Assembly: GCA_030450535.1 (NCBI GenBank)
Contig: JAKDIK010000108.1
Coordinates: 1 to 8,013, forward strand
DNA from: Propionibacteriaceae bacterium
GTDB taxonomy: Bacteria; Actinomycetota; Actinomycetes; Propionibacteriales; Propionibacteriaceae
Length of the DNA stretch: 8,013 nt
Direction of reading: 5' to 3'
Shown: in pieces, positions 1 to 7,857 of the stretch
Layout of the letters: every line of letters begins with the position of its first letter
How positions within the stretch are numbered: position 1 is the first letter of the stretch
The notes under the pieces: generated by a model
Database searches by the model: none
What the model saw: only the letters and a program-made list of their open reading frames with translations
What the model was told of the DNA's origin: nothing
Program-made: the position numbers and the translations under genes

Positions 1-57
1 CCCGACCAGTCAGGGTCGCGGCGCTCGAGGAAGGCGTCGCGGCCCTGACTGGTCGGG
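1..57. repeat. Perfect 15-bp inverted repeat forming a long hairpin
   Basis: Positions 1–15 (cccgaccagtcaggg) are the exact reverse complement of 43–57. The inner bases continue the stem with wobble pairs: 16·42 as U·G, 17–20 with 38–41, 21·37 as G·U, and 22–24 with 34–36. This leaves a roughly 7–9 nt loop near 26–32. No T-run follows, so it is not a standard intrinsic terminator. The repeat may extend left of the window. The loop side and left arm together encode MenB C-terminal residues on the – strand, so the structure looks like a fold-back of menB's end and not a dedicated regulatory hairpin. Confidence 0.85.
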
Positions 58-76
58 CCACCCCTACTACTTCTGA
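1..76 (+). pseudogene. menB: 3' end of menB (1,4-dihydroxy-2-naphthoyl-CoA synthase), rearranged upstream
   Basis: Codons 44–76 read PDWSGHPYYF then TGA, which matches the usual C-terminal tail of actinobacterial MenB, the crotonase-fold enzyme that closes the naphthoate ring in menaquinone synthesis. The residues normally just before this tail (of the type GRDAFLERRD) are not in this frame. They are encoded on the opposite strand at 44–15 as GRDAFLERRD, continuing into a second copy of PDWSG at 14–1. The + frame stays open to the window edge (PTSQGRGARGRRRG) but does not look like MenB there. So the gene end is either rearranged by a small fold-back, or the left edge is chimeric. The menE start only 5 bp after the stop supports a men operon. 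The identity of the tail is recalled from family knowledge, not searched. Confidence 0.55.
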
Positions 77-100
77 GCGCCATGAGCAGCGCCATGAGCA
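77..100 (+). repeat. 12-bp perfect tandem duplication spanning the menE start codon
   Basis: The unit GCGCCATGAGCA occurs at 77–88 and again at 89–100 with no gap. Each unit carries an ATG in the same frame (82 and 94), so the duplication adds four codons (MSSA) to the front of MenE and gives it two equivalent starts. It begins at the base after the menB stop codon. Confidence 0.9.
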
Positions 101-1209
101 GGGTGCGCTTTCTGCCCGGCGGGACGGATCCGGAGGCCATCGCCGCCGCCACGCGGGCCTGCGAGGCCGGCCTGTCGTCGCCCACCCACGCGACCGACGG
201 GCCGTGGCTCGTCGCCCCCGACCGGGCCACCTTCGACGCGCTCGCGTCCCGGATCACCCGTCCGCTGGCCGGCATCGACGTGATCCTGCGCACGTCCGGC
301 AGCACGGACGGCCGCGGCCGCCTCGTCGGGCTGTCGTGGGACGCGCTGCGCGCCTCGGCGGACGCCACGCTTGACCGGCTGGGCGGGCCGGGGCAGTGGG
401 TGACCTCGCTCCCGACCACGTCGGTGGCCGGCTTCCAGGTGGTGCTGCGCGGCGTCCTTGCCGGCGTGCCACCGGTGGTGCATCGGCCCGGGACGCCTTG
501 GGACGCGGGGCTGCGCGCCGGCGTCCGGCACTACCTGTCGCTGGTGCCGACGCAACTGGTCCGGGAGCTCGCGGCCGATCCCGGGCCGCTGGCCCGCTTC
601 GACGCGGTGCTGATCGGCGGTGCGGCGCTGGCCCCCGAGCCGGCCGGGCGGGCCCGCCGCGCCGGCGTCCGCATTGTCACGACCTACGGCATGACCGAGA
701 CCTGCGGCGGCTGCGTCCACGGCGGCGCACCGCTGGCCGGCGTCCGCGTGCGGGTGGTGGCTGGTCGCATCCAACTCGCCGGGCCGATGCTGGCCGAGGC
801 ATACCTCGACGCCGGGCCGCAGCCGTTCGTCGACGGCCCGGACGGCCGCTGGCTCGTCACCGGCGATCGGGGCCGTTGGGACGGGGCGCGCCTGCGGGTG
901 GACGGCCGGGCGGACGACGTGATCCTCTCCGGCGGGGTGAACGTCGATCCGCACCGCGTCGAGGCGGCGCTCGCCGCGCTGGGTGGGGAGTGGGTCGTGG
1001 TCGGCGTCCCGGATCCCGAGTGGGGACAGCGGGTCGTCGCCGTCACCACCGGCGCAGCGGACCTCGCGGACGTCCGGGCCGCCACCGCGCACCTCGCCCC
1101 CGCCGAGCGACCCAGGGGTGTCACGCGGCTTGCCGCGTGGCCGATGACGGCCACCGGCAAGGTCGATCGTCGCGTCGTGGCGACGCGGGCGTCCGGCGGC
1201 GTAACGTGA
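82..1209 (+). CDS. menE: o-Succinylbenzoate-CoA ligase (MenE), AMP-forming
   Basis: A 375-residue acyl-adenylate enzyme that activates o-succinylbenzoate with ATP and CoA in cytoplasmic menaquinone synthesis. Motifs in order: nucleotide-binding TSGST at 71–75; LPTTSVAGFQ at 110–119; YGMTET at 202–207; GDRG at 261–264; the hinge region GRADDVILSGGVNV at 275–288; and PMTATGKVDR at 354–363 with the expected catalytic lysine K360. The short length fits actinobacterial MenE. It starts 5 bp after the menB stop, which supports MenE over other acyl-CoA synthetases. Two in-frame ATGs (82, 94) come from a tandem duplication and neither has a clear Shine–Dalgarno sequence, so coupling to menB translation is likely. 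Oddities: the phosphate-binding loop reads TSGSTDGRGR and lacks the usual Gly-x-Pro-Lys, and Ser replaces the His commonly seen in the H-V-A/S-G motif. Confidence 0.85.
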   Translation: MSSAMSRVRFLPGGTDPEAIAAATRACEAGLSSPTHATDGPWLVAPDRATFDALASRITRPLAGIDVILRTSGSTDGRGRLVGLSWDALRASADATLDRLGGPGQWVTSLPTTSVAGFQVVLRGVLAGVPPVVHRPGTPWDAGLRAGVRHYLSLVPTQLVRELAADPGPLARFDAVLIGGAALAPEPAGRARRAGVRIVTTYGMTETCGGCVHGGAPLAGVRVRVVAGRIQLAGPMLAEAYLDAGPQPFVDGPDGRWLVTGDRGRWDGARLRVDGRADDVILSGGVNVDPHRVEAALAALGGEWVVVGVPDPEWGQRVVAVTTGAADLADVRAATAHLAPAERPRGVTRLAAWPMTATGKVDRRVVATRASGGVT

Positions 1210-1234
1210 CCGTCTGACGGCGCACTCGCGCCCC

Positions 1235-1245
1235 GGGAGAAGGGG
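1235..1245 (+). promoter_or_regulatory. Ribosome-binding site deciding the transporter start
   Basis: The purine run GGGAGAAGGGG sits in the 43-bp gap after menE. It lies 7 nt before ATC at 1253 and 4 nt before ATC at 1250, but about 95 nt before the first in-frame GTG (1340). Its position argues that translation starts near 1253 even though no standard start codon is present there. Confidence 0.55.
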
Positions 1246-1252
1246 ACCCATC

Positions 1253-2524
1253 ATCAGCACCCACGTCGCGCAGCGGCAGCGCCGTCGTTCCCTGTTCGCC
1301 GGGACCGTCGGCAACCTCGTCGAGTGGTTCGACTGGTCGGTGTATGCCTTCTTCGCCCCCTACTTCGCCGCGTCGTTCTTTCCGGGCGACGACCGGGCCG
1401 CACGGTTGTTGTCGGCGTTCGCCATCTTCGCGGTCGGGTTCTTCTTTCGCCCGCTGGGCGCCGCGGTGCTGGGCTCCTACGCCGATCGGCGCGGCCGCCG
1501 CGCGGGAATGACGGTCGCGATCCTGCTCATGGCCGGGGCCAGCGCGGTGATCGCCGTGCTGCCGACCCACGCCCAGATCGGCGTGGCCGCTCCGCTGCTG
1601 CTCACCCTTGCCCGGTGCGCCCAGGGCTTCTCGGCTGGTGGGGAATTCGGCACCTCATCGGCCTTCCTCGTCGAGAACGCGCCGCCGGGACGCCGTGCCT
1701 GGGCGGGTTCGTGGCAGCAGGTCTCGGTCGGGGCCGGGACGCTGCTGGCCTCTGCGCTCGCCGCGGTGATGTTCGCGACGCTGCCCGAGGAATTCCTGGG
1801 CACGTGGGGGTGGCGGATCGCCTTCGGCATCGGGGCCGTGCTCGGGCTGCTGGGGCTCTGGCTGCGCATGACGGTGCCGGACACCGAGGCGTTCGGCCGG
1901 CTGCAGGCCCAGGGCCGGGTGGCGCGGCGTCCGCTGACCGACGTCCTGCGCGAGCACCCGCGCGCCGCGCTGCGTGTGGTGGGCCTCGTGGCGGCGGGCA
2001 CGGCCCTGGTTCAGTTCTGGTTCGTGTCGCTGCCCTCGATCATGACGCTGCACACCGGCGTGGACGTGGCCGTCGCCCAGGGGGCCGCGGCGCTCGGTCT
2101 GGCGGAGTTCACGCTGCTGCAACCGTTCTCGGGGGCCCTGTCCGACCGGATCGGACGGCGTCCGATGCTGCTGTTCTTCGCGGTGGGCTCGGCGCTCGCC
2201 TTCGTGCCGGCCGTGAACGCGATCGGCACGAGCTTCGCGTCGGTGGCCCTGGCGGTGAGCGCGAGCGCCGTCCTGCTCGCGGCCTACGCGGGATCGTTGG
2301 CCGCGGTCATGGCCGAGCAGTTCCCGCCCGAGGTGCGCACGGCGGGCATCTCGCTGCCGTACGGCATCGCGGTGGCGGTCTTCGGTGGTCTGGCACCGGT
2401 GGTCGCCACGGCGAGCGTGATCGCGGGTCGCTTCTGGGTGTTCCAGGCGATCATCGTGGTGCTGTGTCTGGTCTCGGGCGTCGTCTACTGGCGCATGCGC
2501 GAGACCCGGGACGCCGGCGTCTGA
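1253..2524 (+). CDS. Major facilitator transporter, metabolite:H+ symporter (MHS) type
   Basis: Inner-membrane secondary transporter of about 423 residues and 12 predicted membrane segments, probably moving an organic acid or similar metabolite with protons. Residue numbers assume the start at 1253. The N-terminal family signature GNLVEWFDWSVYAFFAPYFA spans 20–39. The cytoplasmic loop motif GSYADRRGRR is at 74–83 and its second-half counterpart GALSDRIGRRP at 294–304. ARCAQGFSAGGEFG at 120–133 is typical of the KgtP/ProP/ShiA group. The frame is open back to the stop at 1202, but between there and 1340 it has no ATG, GTG or TTG. Starting at GTG 1340 would cut off the family signature and half of the first membrane helix. 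I place the start at ATC 1253 (I-S-T-H-V-A-Q), by ribosome-binding-site spacing. An ATG-to-ATC mutation or a base-call error is equally possible. It follows menE by 43 bp and may be co-transcribed, but the substrate cannot be told. Confidence 0.8.
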   Translation: MSTHVAQRQRRRSLFAGTVGNLVEWFDWSVYAFFAPYFAASFFPGDDRAARLLSAFAIFAVGFFFRPLGAAVLGSYADRRGRRAGMTVAILLMAGASAVIAVLPTHAQIGVAAPLLLTLARCAQGFSAGGEFGTSSAFLVENAPPGRRAWAGSWQQVSVGAGTLLASALAAVMFATLPEEFLGTWGWRIAFGIGAVLGLLGLWLRMTVPDTEAFGRLQAQGRVARRPLTDVLREHPRAALRVVGLVAAGTALVQFWFVSLPSIMTLHTGVDVAVAQGAAALGLAEFTLLQPFSGALSDRIGRRPMLLFFAVGSALAFVPAVNAIGTSFASVALAVSASAVLLAAYAGSLAAVMAEQFPPEVRTAGISLPYGIAVAVFGGLAPVVATASVIAGRFWVFQAIIVVLCLVSGVVYWRMRETRDAGV

Positions 2525-2539
2525 GCCCGCCGGCCCTCG

Positions 2540-4786
2540 TCAGCGGCTCGGGTCGGCGTTGCGCAGGCGGGTCGAGTTGGAGACCACGAACACGCTCGAC
2601 AGGCTCATGGCGAACCCGGCGATCAGCGGGTTGAGCAGGCCGAACGCGGCGAGCGGGATGGCGGCGACGTTGTAGGCGAACGCCCATACCAGGTTGCCGC
2701 GGATCGTGCGCAGGGTGCGCCGGGCCAACACGATGGCGTCCCCGATGACCGTGAGGTTGCGTCGCACGAGGATGATGTCGGCCGACTTCAGGGCGACATC
2801 CGTGCCGGACACGACCGCGAGCCCGAGGTTGGCCGACGCCAGCGCCGCGGCATCGTTGATGCCGTCGCCGACCATCGCGACCGTGCGGCCCTCGGCCCGG
2901 AGCCGCTCGATGACGGCCGCCTTGTCGGTGGGCAGCACGTCGGCGATCACCTCCTCGATGCCCAGGCTCGACGCGACCGCGCGCCCCGCGGTCGCGTTGT
3001 CGCCGGTGAGCAGCACGGTGCGCAACCCCAGTTCCTTGAGGCGCCGGACGGCGTCGACCGCCGAGGGGCGCAGTCGATCGTCGAGCACGATGACGCCGAC
3101 CACCTCGTCGCCGACCGCGACGAGGACGGGTGTCGCGCCGTGCGCCTCACCGGCCAGCACGTGGGCGGCGGTCGCGTCGTCGATGCCCAGCCCGTGGTCG
3201 AGCATGAGGGCACGGTTGCCCACCAGCACGCGAACTCCGGCCACCTCGCCGACGGCCCCGCGCCCGGGCAGCGCCCGGACCCCGTCGGCGGCATCAGGCG
3301 CCAGGCCCTCGGACGCGGCGTGCCGCCCGATGCCGCGGGCGATCGGGTGTTCGGAGCGGAGTTCGACGGCGGCGGCCGCGGCGAGGACGTCCTCGCGTCC
3401 GTGGCCGGGCGCGGGCTCGACGACCAGGACGCTCATCTCGCCCGTGGTGAGGGTGCCGGTCTTGTCCAGCACCACGGTGTCGATGACGCCGGAGGCCTCC
3501 AGGGCGTCCGGACCCTTGATGAGGATGCCGAGCTGGCCACCGCGGCCGACCCCGGCCATGAGGGCGGTCGGCGTGGCGAGGCCCAGGGCGCACGGGCAGG
3601 CGATGATGAGCACGCTCAGCGCCGCGCTGAACGCCGCGCGTGGCCCGGCGCCGACGGCGAGCCAGGCGGTGAGCGTGACGAGGGCGATGACGAGCACGAT
3701 GGGCACGAACCATGCGACGATCCGGTCAACCTGGGTCTGGACGCGGGCCTTGCGCGCCTGGGCCTGCTCCGCCGTGGCGGCCATCTGGGCGAGCTGGGTG
3801 TGCGCGCCCACCCGCTCGGCCTCGACGATGAGCGCGCCGGTGGCGTTGATCGTGCCGCCGAGGACGCTGTCCCCCTCGGTGACCTCGCGGGGCACGGGCT
3901 CGCCGGTCATCATCGAGGTGTCGAGCGCGCTGGAGCCGAGCACCACCGTGCCGTCGGTGGCGACGCGCTCGCCGGGCAGGATCGCGAAGCGGTCGCCGAC
4001 GCGGAGTTCGCCGAGGTCGATCACCTCCTCGACACCGTCGCGGACGCGTCGCACCGTGCTGGGGGCGAGGCGTCCGAGCGCGGACAGGACGCTGCGCGCG
4101 GACCGCTTGGAGCGGGCCTCCATGTAGCGCCCACCGAGCAGGAACGTCGTGACGGCCGCCGCCACCTCCAGGTAGAGCGCATCGGCGCCGGCCGGGGCGA
4201 TGCCATAGCCGAGCCAGTAACCCGAGGCGTCCGCGGAGCCCGTGACCACGGCGATCAGCGACCATGTGAAGGCGGCGAGGATGCCGAGGGAGACGAGGGT
4301 GTCCATGCTGGTCGCGCCGTGGCGCAGGTTGCGCCAGGCGGCCCGGTGGAACGGCCAGGCGCACCAGAAGACCACGGGGAGGGCGGCCACCAGCAGCACC
4401 CATTCCCACCCGGGGAAGCGCATCTGGGGCGCGAGCGCCAACACGATGGCCACGTCGCCCAGCGGGACGGTGAGGAACGCGGCCACGATGAGGCGGTTGC
4501 GCAGCATCCTGACGCGGTCGGCGTAGCCGGACGCCTCCTCGCCGTCGACGACCGGGGAGGCCTCGTAGCCCGCCGCCTCGATGACCGAGATGGCCTCGGG
4601 CGCCCGCTGCGGGGGCAGGCCCCAGATGACGGCGCGCTCGGTGGCGTAGTTCACCGTGGCCCTCACGCCCGGCATCCGGCCCAGGCGCTTCTCGATGCGG
4701 GCGGCGCACGCCGCGCACGTCATCCCCGCGACGTCGAGCTCGACGCGCTGATCGAGCCCGCCGGGCGCGGTCGCGGTGTCGGTCAT
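2540..4786 (-). CDS. copA: Cu(+)-exporting P1B-type ATPase (CopA family)
   Basis: A 748-residue membrane pump that uses ATP to export Cu(I) from the cytoplasm. One N-terminal heavy-metal domain carries GMTCAAC at 21–27 (metal ligands C24 and C27). Membrane segments lie at about 97–120, 127–148, 162–182, 202–218, 357–378 and 385–410, with two more near the C-terminus. Catalytic motifs: TGEP at 294–297 (actuator domain), CPC at 397–399 in the sixth membrane segment, DKTGT at 441–445 with phosphorylated D441, H480-P481, TGDN at 594–597 and GDGIND at 640–645. The Cu(I)-type ligands Y705-N706 and M727-S-L-S-S731 are present, which favours copper over Zn/Cd pumps. All key residues are intact. Its ATG overlaps the stop of the upstream CopD/CtaG gene as ATGA, implying translational coupling. 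It converges on the transporter gene with 15 bp between stops. Confidence 0.95.
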   Translation of the reverse strand: MTDTATAPGGLDQRVELDVAGMTCAACAARIEKRLGRMPGVRATVNYATERAVIWGLPPQRAPEAISVIEAAGYEASPVVDGEEASGYADRVRMLRNRLIVAAFLTVPLGDVAIVLALAPQMRFPGWEWVLLVAALPVVFWCAWPFHRAAWRNLRHGATSMDTLVSLGILAAFTWSLIAVVTGSADASGYWLGYGIAPAGADALYLEVAAAVTTFLLGGRYMEARSKRSARSVLSALGRLAPSTVRRVRDGVEEVIDLGELRVGDRFAILPGERVATDGTVVLGSSALDTSMMTGEPVPREVTEGDSVLGGTINATGALIVEAERVGAHTQLAQMAATAEQAQARKARVQTQVDRIVAWFVPIVLVIALVTLTAWLAVGAGPRAAFSAALSVLIIACPCALGLATPTALMAGVGRGGQLGILIKGPDALEASGVIDTVVLDKTGTLTTGEMSVLVVEPAPGHGREDVLAAAAAVELRSEHPIARGIGRHAASEGLAPDAADGVRALPGRGAVGEVAGVRVLVGNRALMLDHGLGIDDATAAHVLAGEAHGATPVLVAVGDEVVGVIVLDDRLRPSAVDAVRRLKELGLRTVLLTGDNATAGRAVASSLGIEEVIADVLPTDKAAVIERLRAEGRTVAMVGDGINDAAALASANLGLAVVSGTDVALKSADIILVRRNLTVIGDAIVLARRTLRTIRGNLVWAFAYNVAAIPLAAFGLLNPLIAGFAMSLSSVFVVSNSTRLRNADPSR

Positions 4787-6768
4787 CGCTCGCCCCGGCC
4801 CAGGGCGTCCGCGCGGTGTTCCTCGACGTCGCGGCGGGCGAGTTCGGCGAGCATGTCGTTGTAGGCGTCGAAGGAGTCGTCATCGCCGGCGTCCGAGGCC
4901 GTGTCGATGCGGTCGGCGTCCGCGGAGTCCGAACGGAACCATTGCGCGGCCAGCGCGAGCAGCACGATGAACAGCGGCACCTCGCCCAGGATCCACGTGG
5001 CCTGGCCGGCGGTGTTCTGGTCGGCCATGAGGTCGGGCAGCCACGGCACGGCGAGCGTCTCGTAGAAGGGCGCCCCGATGAGGGAGCGGGAGCTCAGGAT
5101 GCCGACGGCGAAGATCGCGTGGAACGGCATGATCGAGATCACCAGGGCCAGCTTGATGAGATGGGGGATCTGCCAGGCGGTCTTGTCGTGGCCGACGATC
5201 AGGTTGAAGAAGAGGTAGCCGGTCGTCGCGAAGAAGAGCAGCATCAACTGGTGGGCCCAGTGGTAGCGCATCAGCCACGGGAACAGCGGGGTGAAGTAGA
5301 CGCAGAACAGGCTGCCGACGTACGCCAGCCAGGCGATGGGCGGGCTGGTCGACAGCCGCCACAGCGGCGTCGCCTCGAGGTCCCCGAGGATCGCGGCGGG
5401 GCTCGTGGGTTCGGGATGGGGGTCGGACGCCGCGCGCAGCAGTGTCAGCGGACCGCCGAGCACCGCGAGCACCGGGACGAGCATGTTCACGGTCATGTGG
5501 ACGACCATGTGCCAACTGAACATGACCGTCGAGTACTCCCACAGGCCGCTGATGGCCAGGTAGGTCATGAGCAGCCAGGCCGCGCACCAGGAGATCAGGC
5601 GGGGCAGGGGCCAGCGGACGCCGCGGGTGCGCGCCCGGTACATGCCCCAGCCGTAGGCGCCGACCGCGAACGCGGCGAGCACGATCCACAGGGCGTTGGG
5701 ACGGCCGAGCCAGAAGAGTCGCTCGAGGGTGGGGGCGACGGCCACCTCGTAGCCGAGGTAGTTGATCTGGATGTTCTGGGGCTCGAGGAAGCGGGGGCTG
5801 GGGATGTGGTTCTCCGCGACCGCGAACCCGAGGCACACCACGACGAGAACGACGTCGCGGGTCACCGAGCGCACGGCGCGCGCCGGACGGGCGCCGTCCG
5901 CCTCGTCGGTGAACTGGCGGATCAACCAGCTGATGAGAAGCGCCGCGAGCACGGCGAACGTGCCGCCGACGCCGATGCCGTACATCTGGCCGGTGAGCCG
6001 CTGGCCGGCGAGCTGCTGCCAGGCGACCACCATGAGCCCGGCGCCGGTGAGGGTCACCAGGGCCGGGACGATGCGGTGGTAGCGGCGCACGGCGTCCGCC
6101 TCGCCGGCGAGCCACGCGCCGACCGCACCGCTCGCCATCGGGACGAACGCGAGCGTGAGCACGATGGAGGCGTCGGTGGCCCAGTCGTGGTTGAGACCGA
6201 CGGTCACGTTGCCGGTGACGACGACGAAAACCTGCGCCAGGGTGCCGGCGAGCCAGCCGAGGGCGAGCGCGCCGGGGCCGCGGGCGGTGTAGGCGGCGAT
6301 CACGACGCCGATCGCGACCAGGGCGTTGACGAGCCAGGCCAGTGCGGAGGGGGAGGCGCCGAGGAACGTCCACCAGCTCGCGGGGGTCAGCACGGTGCCC
6401 ATCGGGACGCCGTTGACGTAGGCGGGGTTGGTGACGGTGTTGAGCAGCGCGGCCGCGGCCCAGACCTGTCCTGCGCGACCGGCCACCGTCAGCAGGCGGC
6501 GCTCGCGCGCGAAAGCGACGTAGCCGGCGGCGGCGCCCAGGGTGGTCAGGGCTGCGAAGCGGGCGGTGAGATCGGCGACCAGGGACGCCATCGCGGTGAG
6601 GTGGTCGGCCTGGATGCGCGCGGGGAGCGGGGGACGGTCGGCCAGGGCGAACCCGACCAGGAGCACCACCAGGTAGGCGGCGATGAGCGCGCCGACGACC
6701 ACCCACGTCATCCCCGGACTCGGGAGGCGACGGGTTCGGGGAGCGGTCTGCGCTGCGGTGTCGGACAC
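4783..6768 (-). CDS. CopD–CtaG fusion: copper resistance/uptake domain plus cytochrome c oxidase assembly domain
   Basis: A 661-residue polytopic membrane protein. The N-terminal half (about 20–285) has hydrophobic segments at roughly 20–43, 69–87, 103–110, 141–160, 167–189, 202–221, 234–250 and 265–283, and resembles CopD. The C-terminal half (about 330–612) resembles CtaG of caa3-type oxidases: SWHMVVHMTVNMLVPVLAVL at 418–437, RYHWAHQLML at 501–510, MPFHAIFAVGI at 547–557, and DQNTAGQATWILGEVPLF at 583–600. The conserved histidines could bind copper. An acidic cytoplasmic tail follows (613–661). Such fusions are common in actinobacteria and are thought to link copper movement with Cu site assembly in the oxidase; this function is inferred. 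I chose GTG at 6768 because AGGAG lies 6 nt upstream. The frame stays open to 7017 but that extension runs into the divergent gnd gene. It is the first gene of a two-gene operon with copA. Confidence 0.85.
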   Translation of the reverse strand: MSDTAAQTAPRTRRLPSPGMTWVVVGALIAAYLVVLLVGFALADRPPLPARIQADHLTAMASLVADLTARFAALTTLGAAAGYVAFARERRLLTVAGRAGQVWAAAALLNTVTNPAYVNGVPMGTVLTPASWWTFLGASPSALAWLVNALVAIGVVIAAYTARGPGALALGWLAGTLAQVFVVVTGNVTVGLNHDWATDASIVLTLAFVPMASGAVGAWLAGEADAVRRYHRIVPALVTLTGAGLMVVAWQQLAGQRLTGQMYGIGVGGTFAVLAALLISWLIRQFTDEADGARPARAVRSVTRDVVLVVVCLGFAVAENHIPSPRFLEPQNIQINYLGYEVAVAPTLERLFWLGRPNALWIVLAAFAVGAYGWGMYRARTRGVRWPLPRLISWCAAWLLMTYLAISGLWEYSTVMFSWHMVVHMTVNMLVPVLAVLGGPLTLLRAASDPHPEPTSPAAILGDLEATPLWRLSTSPPIAWLAYVGSLFCVYFTPLFPWLMRYHWAHQLMLLFFATTGYLFFNLIVGHDKTAWQIPHLIKLALVISIMPFHAIFAVGILSSRSLIGAPFYETLAVPWLPDLMADQNTAGQATWILGEVPLFIVLLALAAQWFRSDSADADRIDTASDAGDDDSFDAYNDMLAELARRDVEEHRADALGRGER

Positions 6769-6774
6769 CTGCGA

Positions 6775-6779
6775 CTCCT
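6775..6779 (-). promoter_or_regulatory. Shine–Dalgarno site fixing the CopD–CtaG GTG start
   Basis: On the – strand AGGAG is followed by the six bases TCGCAG and then GTG (6768–6766). This spacing decides the start codon against the longer open frame reaching to 7017. Confidence 0.75.
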
Positions 6780-6795
6780 GGTTCGAGGACGGGAC

Positions 6796-6822
6796 GCTGT
6801 CGGGTGATTCTATAGCTGTCGG
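6796..6822. repeat. Direct repeat flanking the copper-operon –10 box; candidate operator
   Basis: The 8-mer GCTGTCGG occurs at 6796–6803 and 6815–6822, 19 bp apart start to start (CCGACAGC on the – strand). The 11 bp between them hold the most AT-rich stretch of the intergenic region and the copper-operon –10 candidate. The right copy also overlaps the –35 candidate of gnd. A regulator binding both copies could control one or both genes. It does not resemble the CsoR dyad I know, and no regulator gene is in the window. Confidence 0.45.
6807..6812 (-). promoter_or_regulatory. Candidate –10 box (TAGAAT) of the CopD–CtaG/copA operon
   Basis: On the – strand TAGAAT (within TATAGAAT, 6814–6807) is one base off the TATAAT consensus and stands out in this GC-rich DNA. 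Transcription from it would begin near 6800, giving a leader of about 30 nt before the GTG at 6768. I see no good –35 hexamer at 16–20 bp spacing (GGCCGA, CGGCCG, ACGGCC, CACGGC and TCACGG), which would suit a promoter that needs an activator. Not experimentally supported. Confidence 0.45.
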
Positions 6823-6845
6823 CACCACTCGGCCGTGACTAGGCT
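6817..6845 (+). promoter_or_regulatory. Candidate promoter of gnd (TGTCGG–17 bp–TAGGCT)
   Basis: TAGGCT at 6840–6845 matches a form of –10 box often seen in actinobacterial housekeeping promoters. A weak –35, TGTCGG at 6817–6822, lies 17 bp upstream. The predicted transcript start near 6852 leaves about 35 nt before the gnd GTG. The promoter elements of the two divergent genes lie within 40 bp of one another. Confidence 0.4.
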
Positions 6846-6874
6846 GGCAGCGCGTCCGAGGGGACGCCACGGCG

Positions 6875-6881
6875 AAGGAGG
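6875..6881 (+). promoter_or_regulatory. Strong Shine–Dalgarno site of gnd
   Basis: AAGGAGG ends 5 nt before the GTG at 6887. It is a near-perfect match to the 16S rRNA tail, fixes the GTG start and suggests strong translation. Confidence 0.8.
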
Positions 6882-6886
6882 ACATC

Positions 6887-7852
<966 letters not shown>

Positions 7853-7857
7853 GCCCT

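Noticed and set aside
1..57. The left-edge hairpin as an intrinsic terminator or attachment site
   Set aside because: No T-run follows it, and both arms are explained by menB C-terminal codons on opposite strands; no integrase or mobile gene is present.
67..1314. A 415-codon – strand frame opposite menE
   Set aside because: Arg/Gly/Pro-rich, no domain, and it covers a convincing MenE gene; an antisense shadow.
1340..1342. GTG as the start of the MHS transporter
   Set aside because: It would remove the conserved GNLVEWFDW signature and part of the first membrane helix, and it lacks a nearby ribosome-binding site.
2523..2549. GAGCC/GGCTC imperfect hairpin between the transporter and copA stops as a bidirectional terminator
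   Set aside because: Only a 5-bp stem with a bulged, large loop and no T-run; too weak to call in GC-rich DNA.
2694..4864. Long + strand open frames antisense to copA (about 477 and 574 codons)
   Set aside because: They are Arg/Ser/Gly- or His/Asp-rich with no recognisable domain, and they lie opposite an intact ATPase with all its motifs. High GC content creates such frames.
4816..6807. A 663-codon + strand open frame opposite the CopD–CtaG gene
   Set aside because: The composition is that of a GC shadow (repetitive Gly/Glu/Asp/His/Arg), while the – strand encodes a well-formed membrane protein.
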